Notes: a model not told the origin generated them from the sequence alone. Counted from the first letter of the stretch, positions 40,066-49,965 are shown. The stretch: 64,000 nt of DNA from an uncultured Selenomonadaceae bacterium (GCA_902778455.1 CACYXR010000006.1:1-64000), one strand, 5' to 3'. A program made the numbers and translations.

Positions 40066-40839
40066 TCACTTCTGATCCCTGAAAATGACAAACGGAGCGG
40101 AGGTGGTCATATCCAAGGCTTCAATCGGCTTCGTCGTCACCCGCAGGTCCTCGATAAAGCTTGCCGTGATTTCCGCCTTCTCTTCCAGCCGTTCCAGAAC
40201 GCCAACCCGAATTTCCACGGCATTGGCCGTGCGCCCCACAACATACTTCGGGTTGGCCAGATTCACTTCCACAATCTGCGGAAGAGTATTGCTGTCCATC
40301 TGTGAAAGATAATCGAGGGCCAGCAATGTCTGCTCGTCTTTCACCTTATCGCCAATATACGCATCCCGCATCGTTACGCCGGACAAGAGCGGAATGGTCT
40401 GCAAATGGCGCACACGATATGCGTTCAGCACCATGCCGTTCCGGTCAAGGTCGAGAAACCCGAATTCGCAAGCCACGCAAGCCACAGGACGGCGCTCCTC
40501 CACCTCGATCAGAATGCCATTGGGGAATGTTCGTTTCACCGCTGCCTGCTCAATGCGAAGATCCTTCCGAAGGTTTTGCACCGCCTTATCGGTCTCGACC
40601 TGGAACATGTGCTGTCCCTTGTATACGCCGGCAATCCGCAAAATGTCCTCCGGCGGGATATAGGAAGTCCCCTTGACGTCAATGGTTTCCAGCTTGAACA
40701 CGGGAAGATAGACGACGGCGGCCGCCGCCACGGCAACAAACCCCAAAAAACCAAAAACCTGAAACAGCCACTGCCATTTTTTCGAGCGGGGGCGCGGAGG
40801 TTCTTCGATGATTAAATCCTGCATCTGTTCCTCGTCCAT
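40066..40839 (-). CDS. ftsQ: Cell division protein FtsQ/DivIB
   Basis: Bitopic membrane protein of 257 residues in the divisome. A short cytoplasmic N-terminus and one membrane segment (LFQVFGFLGFVAVAAAAVVYL) are followed by the POTRA domain (FKLETIDVKGTSYIPPEDILRIAGVYKGQHMFQVETDKA...FPNGILIEVEERRPVA) and the FtsQ beta domain. GGGGGGA precedes ATG 40839. It links FtsL and FtsB-like proteins; ftsL is at 50000 in the same cluster. Confidence 0.93.
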   Translation of the reverse strand: MDEEQMQDLIIEEPPRPRSKKWQWLFQVFGFLGFVAVAAAAVVYLPVFKLETIDVKGTSYIPPEDILRIAGVYKGQHMFQVETDKAVQNLRKDLRIEQAAVKRTFPNGILIEVEERRPVACVACEFGFLDLDRNGMVLNAYRVRHLQTIPLLSGVTMRDAYIGDKVKDEQTLLALDYLSQMDSNTLPQIVEVNLANPKYVVGRTANAVEIRVGVLERLEEKAEITASFIEDLRVTTKPIEALDMTTSAPFVIFRDQK

Positions 40840-40881
40840 CGCCGTCCCCCCTTTCCTTTCAGTAATGAAGCAAATGGCGCT

Positions 40882-41814
40882 TCACTCTTTTACCGTCATT
40901 TTCAAAAGCTGTTCACAAAATTCCTCAAAGGATATGCCTGCCGCCCGCGCCGCGTCCGGCACCAGGGAAGTTTCCGTCATGCCCGGCATCGTGTTGATGT
41001 CTATGACATAGGGAACGTCCTCCGCCGAAAGCATCATATCGATACGGGCGATGCCCCGACAGCCGAAAACGCGAAATGTCTGCTCTGCCGTTTCCCTTGC
41101 CCGTTTCATGGCTTCCGCACTGATCCGCGCGGGAATGATATGATGGGACGCTCCGACAGTGTATTTGCTCTCATAATCGTAGCGGCCCGACTCCGTCGTG
41201 ATCTCAATGACCGGCAGCGCGTCGCAGGTCTCCGGCGTACCCCAGACCGCCGCCGTCAGCTCCGGTCCGTCGATAAACTCCTCGACGAGAATTTCATCGC
41301 CGTAAGAAAACGCCTCGTCCAACGCGTCGGGAAGCTCCGCCGCGTCCCCGACGATGACGACGCCGACACTCGACCCCTGCGCCGTCGGCTTGACCACCAT
41401 CGGCACAGGCATTTCCCGCAGGATCCTCGCCCGCAGTCCCGCCCGATCGGCAGCGCGGTAAGCGCACGCCTTCGGCGTCGAAATCCCCGCCCCGAGCATC
41501 ACGTTTTTCGCCGCCGCCTTGTCCATCGACATGGCCGACGCCAAAACCCCGGAGCCTGTATATGGAATTCCCATCAAATCCAGGACCGCCTGCATACGCC
41601 CATCCTCGCCGTAGGCGCCGTGCATAGCGTTGAACACCACATCGGGATTAAGGCGCTGAATATCGGCGGTAAAATTTCGAGGTGAAAATTCCAGTCCTTC
41701 CGGCGTATACCCTTTTCCCCGAAGCGCCGCCAAAATCGCAGCGCCGCTCCGGCGCGAGACCTCCGCCTCCGAAGACGGCCCGCCCATCACGACGATAATT
41801 TTCTTATCTTTCAT
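40882..41814 (-). CDS. ddl: D-alanine--D-alanine ligase
   Basis: ATP-grasp enzyme of 310 residues that makes D-Ala-D-Ala for the peptidoglycan stem peptide. Visible are MGGPSSEAEVSRRSG, HGAYGEDGRMQ, VVKPTAQGSSVGV, and the metal/nucleotide site FGCRGIARIDMML...YVIDINTMPGMTETS. It overlaps murC by 4 bases (ATGA), so the two are translationally coupled. murB, often found nearby, is absent. Confidence 0.96.
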   Translation of the reverse strand: MKDKKIIVVMGGPSSEAEVSRRSGAAILAALRGKGYTPEGLEFSPRNFTADIQRLNPDVVFNAMHGAYGEDGRMQAVLDLMGIPYTGSGVLASAMSMDKAAAKNVMLGAGISTPKACAYRAADRAGLRARILREMPVPMVVKPTAQGSSVGVVIVGDAAELPDALDEAFSYGDEILVEEFIDGPELTAAVWGTPETCDALPVIEITTESGRYDYESKYTVGASHHIIPARISAEAMKRARETAEQTFRVFGCRGIARIDMMLSAEDVPYVIDINTMPGMTETSLVPDAARAAGISFEEFCEQLLKMTVKE

Positions 41815-43205
41815 TCTTTATTTTCCCCCTGCGCCAACAAGAGCTCCAGCAATTCTTCCCCGGTACGGTAAATGTCCCCCGCGCCCATCGTCAGCACAAG
41901 ATCGCCGTCTTGCACAATGCTTTCCAGGTACGGCGCGACATCCGCCCGCGACTTGATATATTTCATTGTTTGCCCCGTCGTTTCCGCAACGGCGTTCACG
42001 ATCGTCTCGCCGCTGACGCCCTGGATCGGCGCTTCCCCCGCCGAGTAAACGTCCGTCAAAACCAACAGGTCGGCGTCTTTGAACGCGCCGCCGAATTCCT
42101 TCTGCAAAAGCTGCGTGCGCGAATAGCGGTGGGGCTGAAACGCGCAGATCAATCGTTTCGGGCTTGTCTGCCGCGCCGCCCTGAGCGTCGCCATGATTTC
42201 CGTCGGATGGTGCGCGTAATCATCCACGATCCAGACGCCCGCCGCGCGCCCCTTCGTCTCAAAACGACGCTTCGCGCCATGGAACAGCGCAAGGGCTTCC
42301 GCGGCCTTTTCCGGCGAAACGCCGCAAAGGATTCCGGTCACTACCGAGCCGAGCGCGTTCAGCACATTATGACAGCCGGGAATGTTCAGCCTCACGCGAG
42401 TCAGTTTCTTTCCGTCTTTTTCCACGTCGAAGGCGACGCCCGTTCCCTCCGGCGCAATATTTACCGCCCGGTACTCCGCGTCTTCCGACGTACCATAAAA
42501 GACGACGCGGCGCGGAAGATTTTTCGAGATTTCCCGCAGGTTTTCGTTTTCCGCGCAAAGGACGCAAGTTCCCGTTTTCTCGTCCGTATTTTCAAGAAAT
42601 TGCCGAAACGCCTTTTTTATGTTCTCCATCGTGCCGTAATGGTCCATATGGTCGTTTTCGACGTTCGTGACCACCGCGATGTGCGGCAAGAGCTTCAAAA
42701 ACGAGCCGTCGCTCTCGTCCGCCTCCGACACCAGATACCCACCGCGGCCGAGCCGCGCGTTGCCATCCGCAAGGTAATCGACCTGCCCGCCGATAATGAT
42801 GGTGGGGTCGACGCCGCCATGTTCGAGAATCAAGCCGATCATCGAGGTCGTCGTGGTCTTGCCGTGTGCGCCTGCGACGGCAATCCCCTTCGCCGCGTTC
42901 AGGAGCGCCGCGTTGACATCCGAACGATGCATGCGACGGATATTTTGCGCTTTCGCCGCAGCGACCTCCACATTGTCCTCCGGAATCGCAGTGGAGACGA
43001 CTACCGCGTCCGCGCCTTTCACATTCGCCGCATCGTGCCCTTCAAATATTCTTGCGCCGCGTTCCGCAAGCTGCCTGGCAGTCGCTGACATTTTCCTGTC
43101 CGACCCCGAAACCTCATATCCTTTGTCCAGCAATATGCGCGCCAACGCGCTCATACCGGCGCCGCCGACGCCGATAAAATGGATTTTGCGGATTCCCTGA
43201 AGCAT
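41811..43205 (-). CDS. murC: UDP-N-acetylmuramate--L-alanine ligase
   Basis: Mur ligase of 464 residues that adds L-Ala to UDP-MurNAc. It has an N-terminal Rossmann domain (IHFIGVGGAGMSALARILLDKGYEVSGSD), the ATP loop AGAHGKTTTTSMI, the central ExDESDGSFLK region and the C-terminal DDYAHHPTEI motif diagnostic for MurC. GGGAGGAAG precedes ATG 43205. It sits between murG and ddl. Confidence 0.97.
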   Translation of the reverse strand: MLQGIRKIHFIGVGGAGMSALARILLDKGYEVSGSDRKMSATARQLAERGARIFEGHDAANVKGADAVVVSTAIPEDNVEVAAAKAQNIRRMHRSDVNAALLNAAKGIAVAGAHGKTTTTSMIGLILEHGGVDPTIIIGGQVDYLADGNARLGRGGYLVSEADESDGSFLKLLPHIAVVTNVENDHMDHYGTMENIKKAFRQFLENTDEKTGTCVLCAENENLREISKNLPRRVVFYGTSEDAEYRAVNIAPEGTGVAFDVEKDGKKLTRVRLNIPGCHNVLNALGSVVTGILCGVSPEKAAEALALFHGAKRRFETKGRAAGVWIVDDYAHHPTEIMATLRAARQTSPKRLICAFQPHRYSRTQLLQKEFGGAFKDADLLVLTDVYSAGEAPIQGVSGETIVNAVAETTGQTMKYIKSRADVAPYLESIVQDGDLVLTMGAGDIYRTGEELLELLLAQGENKE

Positions 43206-43221
43206 TAACGCTTCCTCCCTT

Positions 43222-44358
43222 TTATTTCTTCACAACGGCCAGTTCCTTTTTGCCCCGTGCCAGCCGAATCACTCGGCTGGCGATTTCATCCGCCGCCTTT
43301 GGGCGTCCCAATTTTTTCGCGGCTTTCGCCATACGCTTCAGCTTCGCGTCTTCACTCAAAAGCTCCGCCAGGACGGAAAGCAATCGTTCCGCCGTCAGCT
43401 CGCGATCAAGGATCATACGTGCTGCCCCCGCCGTCGCGATGGCGCGTGCGTTCATTTCCTGATGGTTCGCCGCCGCGAACGGATACGGAATCAGGATTGA
43501 CGGCACGCCTCGCGCCGTCAGCTCCGCGATGCCGATCGCGCCCGCGCGGAACACCGCCACGTCGGCGCAGGCAAGCGCCTGGGGCATATTGTAAAGGTAC
43601 GGCTCGACAAAAAGATTGCCCGCCGCGTCGAGATCGACACCCGCCTCTTTCAGGCTTTGCATCGTCTCATCATATCCGGCTTTTCCCGTCACATGAAGGA
43701 TCTGCACGCCGTCCCTGCACGCATAATGTGAAAGAACGCCGATCATCGCGCGGTTTATGCTGCGCGCGCCCCGGCTGCCGCCGGACACCAGCACTGTCTT
43801 CGCTTTCGGGGCGAGCCCGAACAGCTTTTTCCCGTCCTCGCTCCGCGCCCGCATCACTTCCTCGCGGATCGGATTACCGGTGAACACCCGTTTCCCCTTC
43901 GGAAAATGCGCGGCCGCTTCTTTCGTCCCCATGGCGATGCAGGAAACGAAGCGCGCAAGCAGGCGGTTCGTGACGCCGGGCATGACGTTCTGCTCCTGGA
44001 TCAGCGTTGGAATCCCCATCAAGCTCGACGCCAAAAGGATCGGGCCGCAGACATACCCGCCCGTGCCGACGGCGACGTCGGGCTTGAAACGGCGCACGAT
44101 GCCCATGGCTTTCATCACGCCGCCGAAAGCCTGCGCGCCGCGCACAAGATTTTCCGGCGTCAGGCTGCGCTTAAAGCCTCTGATGTTGACCGTCTCAAAG
44201 GCGATTCCTTCCTTCGGCACGATGTCGGCTTCAAGCCCGTCCTTCGTGCCGACGTACAGGAATTCCGCGTCCGGTATTTTTTTCTGGATGGCCCGCACGA
44301 TGGTCAACGCGGGATAGATGTGCCCGCCGGTGCCGCCGCCGGAAACGATGATCCGCAC
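43222..44358 (-). CDS. murG: UDP-GlcNAc:undecaprenyl-PP-MurNAc-pentapeptide transferase
   Basis: GT28 glycosyltransferase of 378 residues that converts lipid I to lipid II on the inner face of the membrane. The glycine-rich GGGTGGHIYPALTI motif, the HEQN-like LIQEQNVMPG, and the donor-site segment FRAGAIGIAELTARGVPSILIPYPFAAANHQ are present. The start is GTG 44358. Only 21 bases separate it from murD, leaving no room for the ftsW gene commonly found there. Confidence 0.96.
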   Translation of the reverse strand: MRIIVSGGGTGGHIYPALTIVRAIQKKIPDAEFLYVGTKDGLEADIVPKEGIAFETVNIRGFKRSLTPENLVRGAQAFGGVMKAMGIVRRFKPDVAVGTGGYVCGPILLASSLMGIPTLIQEQNVMPGVTNRLLARFVSCIAMGTKEAAAHFPKGKRVFTGNPIREEVMRARSEDGKKLFGLAPKAKTVLVSGGSRGARSINRAMIGVLSHYACRDGVQILHVTGKAGYDETMQSLKEAGVDLDAAGNLFVEPYLYNMPQALACADVAVFRAGAIGIAELTARGVPSILIPYPFAAANHQEMNARAIATAGAARMILDRELTAERLLSVLAELLSEDAKLKRMAKAAKKLGRPKAADEIASRVIRLARGKKELAVVKK

Positions 44359-44379
44359 GAAAAACGCCCCTAACTCACC

Positions 44380-45750
44380 TTATTTTCCCGCCATACGGCG
44401 AACAATATCCTTGAAATGCCGTCCGCGTTCCGCCATCCCCGAATACATATCGAAGCTGGCGCAGGCCGGAGAGAGCAGCACCACGTCGCCGGATTGCGCC
44501 GACGCCCTCGCAAGCTCGACGGCTTTTTCCATCGAGTATCCCGCCTCGAGAATCGCTTTCGGCGCAATGCCCGCTGCCAGCGCCGCTTCCTTGAAGCGCG
44601 CCGCCGCGTTACCGACGAGCACGAGCGCACGGCATCTTTCCTTGACGAGATGCATGAAGTCCGTGAGGTCGGTCATCTTGTCGTCACCGCCCGCAAGCAG
44701 CACGACAGGCACATCGAAACTCTCCAAGGCCTTGATGGCCGAGTCCGTGTTCGTCGCCTTGGAATCGTTATAATAATCGACGCCTTCAAAATTCAAGACC
44801 GGCTCGATGCGATGCTCGACGCCTTCAAAAGCGCGCAGCACTTCGGCTATTTTTTTCGGCTCCGCGCCCGCGAGATACGCCATCGCCATAGCCGCCAGCG
44901 CGTTTTCCACGTTGTGCCCGCCGGGAATCTGCAATTCCTTCACGGGCAGCACCGGGATTTCCTTTCCGTTCCAACGCATGGTCAGCACGCCGTCCGCAAC
45001 AACGGCTCCCTCGTCCAGAAGCTCCTTCCGGCTGAAAAAGCAGACCTTGCCGGGAGCGCGGTTTGCCATATCCCTCGTCTTCGGGTCGTCGTAGTTCAGC
45101 ACGAGGAAATCTTTTTTCGTCTGCTGCGCGAACATTTTCTCCTTCATCTGCTGATACACTTCAAGATTTCCGTGGCGCACCACATGGTCGGGCGTCACGT
45201 TCAATACCGACGCCACATGCGGAACAAAATCGTCCGTCGCTTCCATCTGGTAGCTGGAAATCTCGGCGACGACGCAGCCGCCCTCGCCGACCCGCAGGCA
45301 TTCCTCCGAAAGAGGCACGCCGATATTTCCGCCGACGCCGACGACGGGAAACGCCGTTTCCATCAGCTTGCCGAGCAGCGTCGTGGTAGTCGTCTTGCCG
45401 TTCGTCCCCGTGACTGCGAGAATCGGCGATTTCGCGATATGATAGGCGAACTCGATCTCGCTTTCCACATCCATGCCGCGCTTATAAGCCTCCTGCAGAA
45501 GCGGGATACGCACCGGCACGGCGGGGGAAACGATAATATGGTCGACGCCCTCCAACAGCTCGTTCGACTGCGGACCGCATACGACCTCGATGCCCGCGTC
45601 CCGAAGTTCATTCACTTCATCCCCGAGCTTTTCCTCTTCCTTCGCGTCGCTGAGCACGACTTCCGCGCCGAAACGCTTCGCGATCTTCGCCGCCGCCACG
45701 CCGCTGATGCCAAGACCGACAACCAGCACTTTCTGATTCGACAAATCCAT
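44380..45750 (-). CDS. murD: UDP-N-acetylmuramoylalanine--D-glutamate ligase
   Basis: Mur ligase of 456 residues that adds D-Glu. It has the Rossmann start KVLVVGLGISGVAAAKIAKRFGAEVVLSD, ATP loop AVTGTNGKTTTTTLLG, EISSYQME and the C-terminal region DYYNDSKATNTDSAIKALESFD, including the conserved NDSKATN. GAGGCGG precedes ATG 45750. A gap of 96 bases to mraY shows no clear signal. Confidence 0.97.
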   Translation of the reverse strand: MDLSNQKVLVVGLGISGVAAAKIAKRFGAEVVLSDAKEEEKLGDEVNELRDAGIEVVCGPQSNELLEGVDHIIVSPAVPVRIPLLQEAYKRGMDVESEIEFAYHIAKSPILAVTGTNGKTTTTTLLGKLMETAFPVVGVGGNIGVPLSEECLRVGEGGCVVAEISSYQMEATDDFVPHVASVLNVTPDHVVRHGNLEVYQQMKEKMFAQQTKKDFLVLNYDDPKTRDMANRAPGKVCFFSRKELLDEGAVVADGVLTMRWNGKEIPVLPVKELQIPGGHNVENALAAMAMAYLAGAEPKKIAEVLRAFEGVEHRIEPVLNFEGVDYYNDSKATNTDSAIKALESFDVPVVLLAGGDDKMTDLTDFMHLVKERCRALVLVGNAAARFKEAALAAGIAPKAILEAGYSMEKAVELARASAQSGDVVLLSPACASFDMYSGMAERGRHFKDIVRRMAGK

Positions 45751-45846
45751 TCCAACCGCCTCACATTTTTATGGTTACAAAGTTTTCTTCATATATATGA
45801 CATCACGCATCGGATTTTCGTAATACTAATCGACGCCCCGGCGCAA

Positions 45847-46818
45847 TCAACGCGACAGGCCCAACATCAAAAGCCCCAAAATCCCGAATACCACGCCCGC
45901 GCAGCAAAACACGCGGACGACTTTCGTCTCTTTCCAGCCTTTAAGCTCGTAATGATGATGGAGCGGGCTCATCAGGAAAATCCGCTGACCGCCCGTCAGC
46001 TTAAAATACGAAACCTGGATAATGACGGACAGCGTCTCGATCACGAAAACGCCGCCGACAATCACAAGCAACAGCTCCGTCTTCGTCAGGATTGCCGCCG
46101 CGGCCAGCGCGCCGCCGAGAGCCAGCGAGCCCGTATCGCCCATGAACACCTTCGCGGGGTGCGCGTTGAAACGCAGGAAAGCGATACAGGCCGCCGCTAC
46201 GGCAATGCAGAAGGAGGCAAGCGCCGCCTTCCCGAACATAACGCAGACAACCGCATAGCAAATCGCCGCAACAGCCACGGTTCCTGTCGCCAGACCGTCC
46301 AGACCGTCCGTCAGATTCACCGCGTTCGTCGTGCCGACGAGTACAAAGAAAATCAGGACGTAATAAAAAACGCCGAAATCGACGGTTTTATTGAGAACCG
46401 GAACCCAAAGCTCCGTCGTCACGCCGAGAAAGATCGAGCCGATCAGCGCCACGACCACCGCCATGATAACCTGCCCGAGGAATTTATGTCGGGGTCGCAG
46501 GCCAAGATTGCGCTTCTTCACGACCTTGATGTAGTCGTCAATAAATCCGATGACGCCATGTCCCAATGTCACGAACAGCGCAAGCAGCACCGACGGTTCC
46601 AAGCCCGCCGCGGCAAGTGTCCCCGCCGTCAGCGCGGCGAGAATCATCAATCCGCCCATGGTCGGCGTCCCGCTCTTCGCCTGATGACTTTTCGGCCCTT
46701 CCTCGCGGATGCTCTGCCCGAATTTCAGCTTGCGAAGCTCGGGAATCACGAAAGGACCTGAAATCAGGACAACCAGCGCGGAAACGATTGCCGCCTTCAG
46801 CGCGGCAGAAACTTCCAT
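45847..46818 (-). CDS. mraY: Phospho-N-acetylmuramoyl-pentapeptide-transferase
   Basis: Polytopic membrane enzyme of 323 residues that forms lipid I. The family motifs KSGTPTMGGLMIL, NAVNLTDGLDGLATG, FNAHPAKVFMGDTGSLALGG and the HHHYELKGWKE segment are all present, with ten hydrophobic segments. AGGAGG lies 10 bases before ATG 46818, 20 bases after murF. Confidence 0.97.
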   Translation of the reverse strand: MEVSAALKAAIVSALVVLISGPFVIPELRKLKFGQSIREEGPKSHQAKSGTPTMGGLMILAALTAGTLAAAGLEPSVLLALFVTLGHGVIGFIDDYIKVVKKRNLGLRPRHKFLGQVIMAVVVALIGSIFLGVTTELWVPVLNKTVDFGVFYYVLIFFVLVGTTNAVNLTDGLDGLATGTVAVAAICYAVVCVMFGKAALASFCIAVAAACIAFLRFNAHPAKVFMGDTGSLALGGALAAAAILTKTELLLVIVGGVFVIETLSVIIQVSYFKLTGGQRIFLMSPLHHHYELKGWKETKVVRVFCCAGVVFGILGLLMLGLSR

Positions 46819-46838
46819 AAATAAAAAGCCTCCTAAAA

Positions 46839-48212
46839 TTATAAAAGCTCGATGATCTTGTCCATCTGCATCCCATGCGATCCCTTGAACAAAACCGTAT
46901 CTCCGGGGTGCAGGATTTCTTTCAGTTTCGCCGCCGCTTCCTCGTGGGACGCTGCGCGGTAGACCTCAGTCATGCCCGCCGCTTCCGCTCCGGCTGCGAT
47001 TTCTTCGCCCAAAGAGCCTCGCGTCACCAGCACCGCCGCGCCGGATTTCGCCAGTTCCTCGCCGACGCGCCGATGCGCTTCTTTCGCGACGTCGCCAAGC
47101 TCCAGCATATCGCCGAGCACCGCCACGCGCCGCCCTTTCGCGATCTCCTTCATCGTGCGGATGGCCGCGCTCATCGAAAGCGGGCTGGCGTTGTACGCGT
47201 CGTTGATAATCATGTAATCGCCGCGTTTCTCGCAGGCGAACCGCGCCCCGCTCATCGCGGGCGCTTCCAGCCCCGCAGTCATCGCCTCCGGCGCCAGCCC
47301 CAGCGCATAGCCGACGGCGAGCGCCGCCAGCGCGTTCGAGACATTGTGACGCCCCGGCAGCGGCAAACGGTAACTTTGCTTTTTCCCATCGGGGAACGTC
47401 GCGGCGAATCGCGTCTCCATGCCGTCCTGCACGATTTCCGTACCGCGCACGTCCGCATTCTCGCTTTCGCCGAAGGTCACGACGGAAACGTCCGGCTTTG
47501 CCTTTTCGCGCATAGCCGCCACATAGGGATTGTCGGCGTTCAAAACCACCGTGCCGCCTGCGGGAATAGCCTCAACCATTTCCGCCTTCGCTTTCGCGAT
47601 ATTCTCAATGGAGCCAAGGAGTTCAATATGCGTCTCGCCGACGTTTGTGACGACGCCGACCGTCGGTGCCGCTATCGGCGCGAGAGCCTCGATCTGCCCA
47701 AGCCCGCGCATGCCGATCTCGACCACCGCCGCCCGGTGCTCATCCCGAAGTCCAAGCAATGTCTTCGGCAATCCGATCTCGTTGTTGAAATTTGCTTCGG
47801 TACGCAGCGTCGGGTAATTCGCGCCAAGCACCGACGCCGTCAAGTCCTTCGTCGTCGTCTTGCCGTTGGAGCCGGTGATTGCCACGACTGGCAGCGAAAA
47901 TTTCGCGCGCCACGCATGGGCGATATCCTGATAGGCTTTCAACGTATCCGGCACGCGCAGCACGGGAATATCCAGTCCTTCCGTTTTTTCCGCCGTGCAG
48001 CCGTCGGAAACGAGCACGCCCGCCGCGCCCGCTTCCTGCGCTTTTTGCAGAAAATCCTCGCCGTTGAAGCGCTCGCCTTTCAGTGCGATAAACAATGCGC
48101 CATTCTCGATTGCTCGTGTATCCGTCGTCACATCGGCAAAGCTGACCTCACGCGTCCCCGAAACGGACGCGCCCGTCGCCCGTGCTATTTCTTCCAGTGC
48201 AAACTGCGGCAT
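46839..48212 (-). CDS. murF: UDP-MurNAc-tripeptide--D-Ala-D-Ala ligase
   Basis: Mur ligase of 457 residues that attaches D-Ala-D-Ala, completing the pentapeptide. The markers are VAITGSNGKTTTKDLTASVL, EIGMRGLGQIEALAPIA and the C-terminal YMIINDAYNASPLSMSAAIRTM. Its ATG overlaps the murE stop by one base (TGATG). Confidence 0.97.
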   Translation of the reverse strand: MPQFALEEIARATGASVSGTREVSFADVTTDTRAIENGALFIALKGERFNGEDFLQKAQEAGAAGVLVSDGCTAEKTEGLDIPVLRVPDTLKAYQDIAHAWRAKFSLPVVAITGSNGKTTTKDLTASVLGANYPTLRTEANFNNEIGLPKTLLGLRDEHRAAVVEIGMRGLGQIEALAPIAAPTVGVVTNVGETHIELLGSIENIAKAKAEMVEAIPAGGTVVLNADNPYVAAMREKAKPDVSVVTFGESENADVRGTEIVQDGMETRFAATFPDGKKQSYRLPLPGRHNVSNALAALAVGYALGLAPEAMTAGLEAPAMSGARFACEKRGDYMIINDAYNASPLSMSAAIRTMKEIAKGRRVAVLGDMLELGDVAKEAHRRVGEELAKSGAAVLVTRGSLGEEIAAGAEAAGMTEVYRAASHEEAAAKLKEILHPGDTVLFKGSHGMQMDKIIELL

Positions 48213-49699
48213 CAGCCAAGTCCTCCCAACGCCTCCCGCGCCACTTCGCGGTCATCGAAATGTGTTTTCTCTGTGCCGATGATCTGGTAATCCTCATGCC
48301 CCTTGCCCGCGATGATGACGGTGTCGCCCGCCTGGGCCAGGGAAATCGCCAGATAGATCGCCTCACGGCGGTCCGTGACTTTTTCATGGGTTTTCTTGCC
48401 GATGACCTCGGCGACGCCGGCCTCAATCTCCGCGAGAATCGCCTCCGGATCCTCGGTGCGCGGATTGTCCGAGGTCGTGATTACGATATCGGAAAGCTGC
48501 GCCGCAATGCGTCCCATGATTGGGCGCTTCGTGCGGTCGCGGTCGCCGCCGCAGCCGAAGACCGTAATGATACGGTTTTCTGTGATATCCCGGGCTGTGT
48601 GCAAAATATTTTCCAGCCCGTCCGGCGTATGCGCGTAATCGACCACCACATTGAAAAGCTGCCCTGCGTCCACCGTCTCGAACCGTCCCGGCACGCCGCG
48701 GAACTCGGAAACCGCTTCTCCGATGACAGCATACGGTACCTTTTCCGCCGCCGCCGCGCTGGTCGCCGACAGCACATTGTAAATATTGAACAGTCCGGCG
48801 ATATGCGTCCTAACCGGTATCCGCCCGAAACCGCCCTGAATCGTGAACGTCGAACCCAGCGGCCCCAGCTTGATGTCCACCGCGCGAATATCCGCCGATT
48901 CGTCCCCCAATGCGTAGGTTATATGATTGCACTTGGAGCGTTCGAGAATGTACTGCGCTTTCTCATCGTCAAGATTCACCACCGCAGTCTTGTCCGGCTT
49001 GATGCCAGGCCCGCCGAGGGAATCGAACAGCTTTGCCTTCGCCTCGAGGTAATTCTCCATTGTCTTATGGTAGTCGAGATGATCCTGCGTAAAGTTCGTG
49101 AACACCGCCGTGTCGAACTCGCAGCCCGCCACGCGGTTCTGCGCCAGGGCGTGGGACGAGACCTCCATCACGACGTACTCGATGCCTTCCTCCACCATCC
49201 GCGCCAAAAGCCGCTGGAGGTCGACGATATTCGGCGTCGTGTTCTGGCTCGGCAGCCGTTCCTCCTCAATCAAGGTCTGGATCGTGCCGATCAGCCCCAC
49301 CTTGTGACCCGCACGGCGCAAAATCGAGCGCAGCAAAAAGCTGGTCGTCGTCTTGCCGTTCGTCCCGGTGATTCCAATCAGGCGAACGCGCTGGGACGGA
49401 ATGTCGAAGAAATACGGCACGATGATTTGAAGCGCCTTGTCGAGCTTCGGCACTTGCAGAATGGCAAGCCCGTCCTGCGGTTTCATTTCCCGCTCCGTTA
49501 TGATCGCCGCGGCGCCCTTCGCCTTGACGTCGGGAATAAACTTGTGCCCGTCCACGTGCTCGCCCGCCACGCAGACAAACATCGCGCCCTTCGTCGCCTG
49601 CCGCGAATCCTGCACGATATCGGTAATGAACGTATCGGCGTTCCCGATGACCTTCGCACCCTCGACCAGCGCCGCCAATTTTCCGATCTTCTTCCTCAT
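48212..49699 (-). CDS. murE: UDP-MurNAc-L-Ala-D-Glu ligase (MurE), meso-DAP type predicted
   Basis: Mur ligase of 495 residues that adds the third stem residue. It has ATP loop GITGTNGKTTTSFLLRSIL, EVSSHALAQNRV and VDYAHTPDGLENIL. The C-terminal specificity region reads TTSDNPRTEDP; the DNPR motif marks meso-diaminopimelate-adding enzymes. GGAGGG precedes ATG 49699. A MITE lies directly upstream, between this gene and its likely promoter near 49911. Confidence 0.97.
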   Translation of the reverse strand: MRKKIGKLAALVEGAKVIGNADTFITDIVQDSRQATKGAMFVCVAGEHVDGHKFIPDVKAKGAAAIITEREMKPQDGLAILQVPKLDKALQIIVPYFFDIPSQRVRLIGITGTNGKTTTSFLLRSILRRAGHKVGLIGTIQTLIEEERLPSQNTTPNIVDLQRLLARMVEEGIEYVVMEVSSHALAQNRVAGCEFDTAVFTNFTQDHLDYHKTMENYLEAKAKLFDSLGGPGIKPDKTAVVNLDDEKAQYILERSKCNHITYALGDESADIRAVDIKLGPLGSTFTIQGGFGRIPVRTHIAGLFNIYNVLSATSAAAAEKVPYAVIGEAVSEFRGVPGRFETVDAGQLFNVVVDYAHTPDGLENILHTARDITENRIITVFGCGGDRDRTKRPIMGRIAAQLSDIVITTSDNPRTEDPEAILAEIEAGVAEVIGKKTHEKVTDRREAIYLAISLAQAGDTVIIAGKGHEDYQIIGTEKTHFDDREVAREALGGLG

Positions 49700-49722
49700 G
49701 CCGCTTCCCTCCGAAATCTTCC

Positions 49723-49891
49723 TTAAGGAACCACTGAATAAGTCCCTCCGCGCCTCTGCCTGGTCTTTTTCCGCCTGTCGTTGTCAAATCCCTTTCGACG
49801 TAGCGATGCTACGCCTTCGAGGGCTTTTCCTAGACAGTCGAAAAAATCCCTCGACAGATTGCACGAATTGACTTAATCAGTGTTTCCTTAA
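49723..49891 (+). repeat. MITE-like element, copy 4 (between ftsL and murE)
   Basis: About 169 bp, nearly identical to copy 3 and in the same orientation: TTAAGGAACCACTGAATAAG at the left, CTTAATCAGTGTTTCCTTAA at the right, and both copies are followed by ATAATATC. It occupies the place where a division transpeptidase gene (ftsI/spoVD) would normally be. Confidence 0.85.
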
Positions 49892-49910
49892 ATAATATCC
49901 GTAAAAATGT

Positions 49911-49940
49911 ATTATACAGCGTACCCAATAAAATTTACAG
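49911..49940 (-). promoter_or_regulatory. Probable promoter of the murE-ftsZ unit
   Basis: A consensus TATAAT on the minus strand (49911-49916) with a weak TGTAAA 17 bases upstream. It lies between the ftsL terminator and the MITE, so the murE transcript would begin with the MITE sequence. Confidence 0.5.
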
Positions 49941-49965
49941 AGAACATATTTTCTACTATATAAAG

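Noticed and set aside
44416..46761. 781-codon open frame on the plus strand opposite murD and mraY
   Set aside because: Antisense shadow of well-recognised genes; Arg/His-rich translation typical of GC-rich opposite strands.
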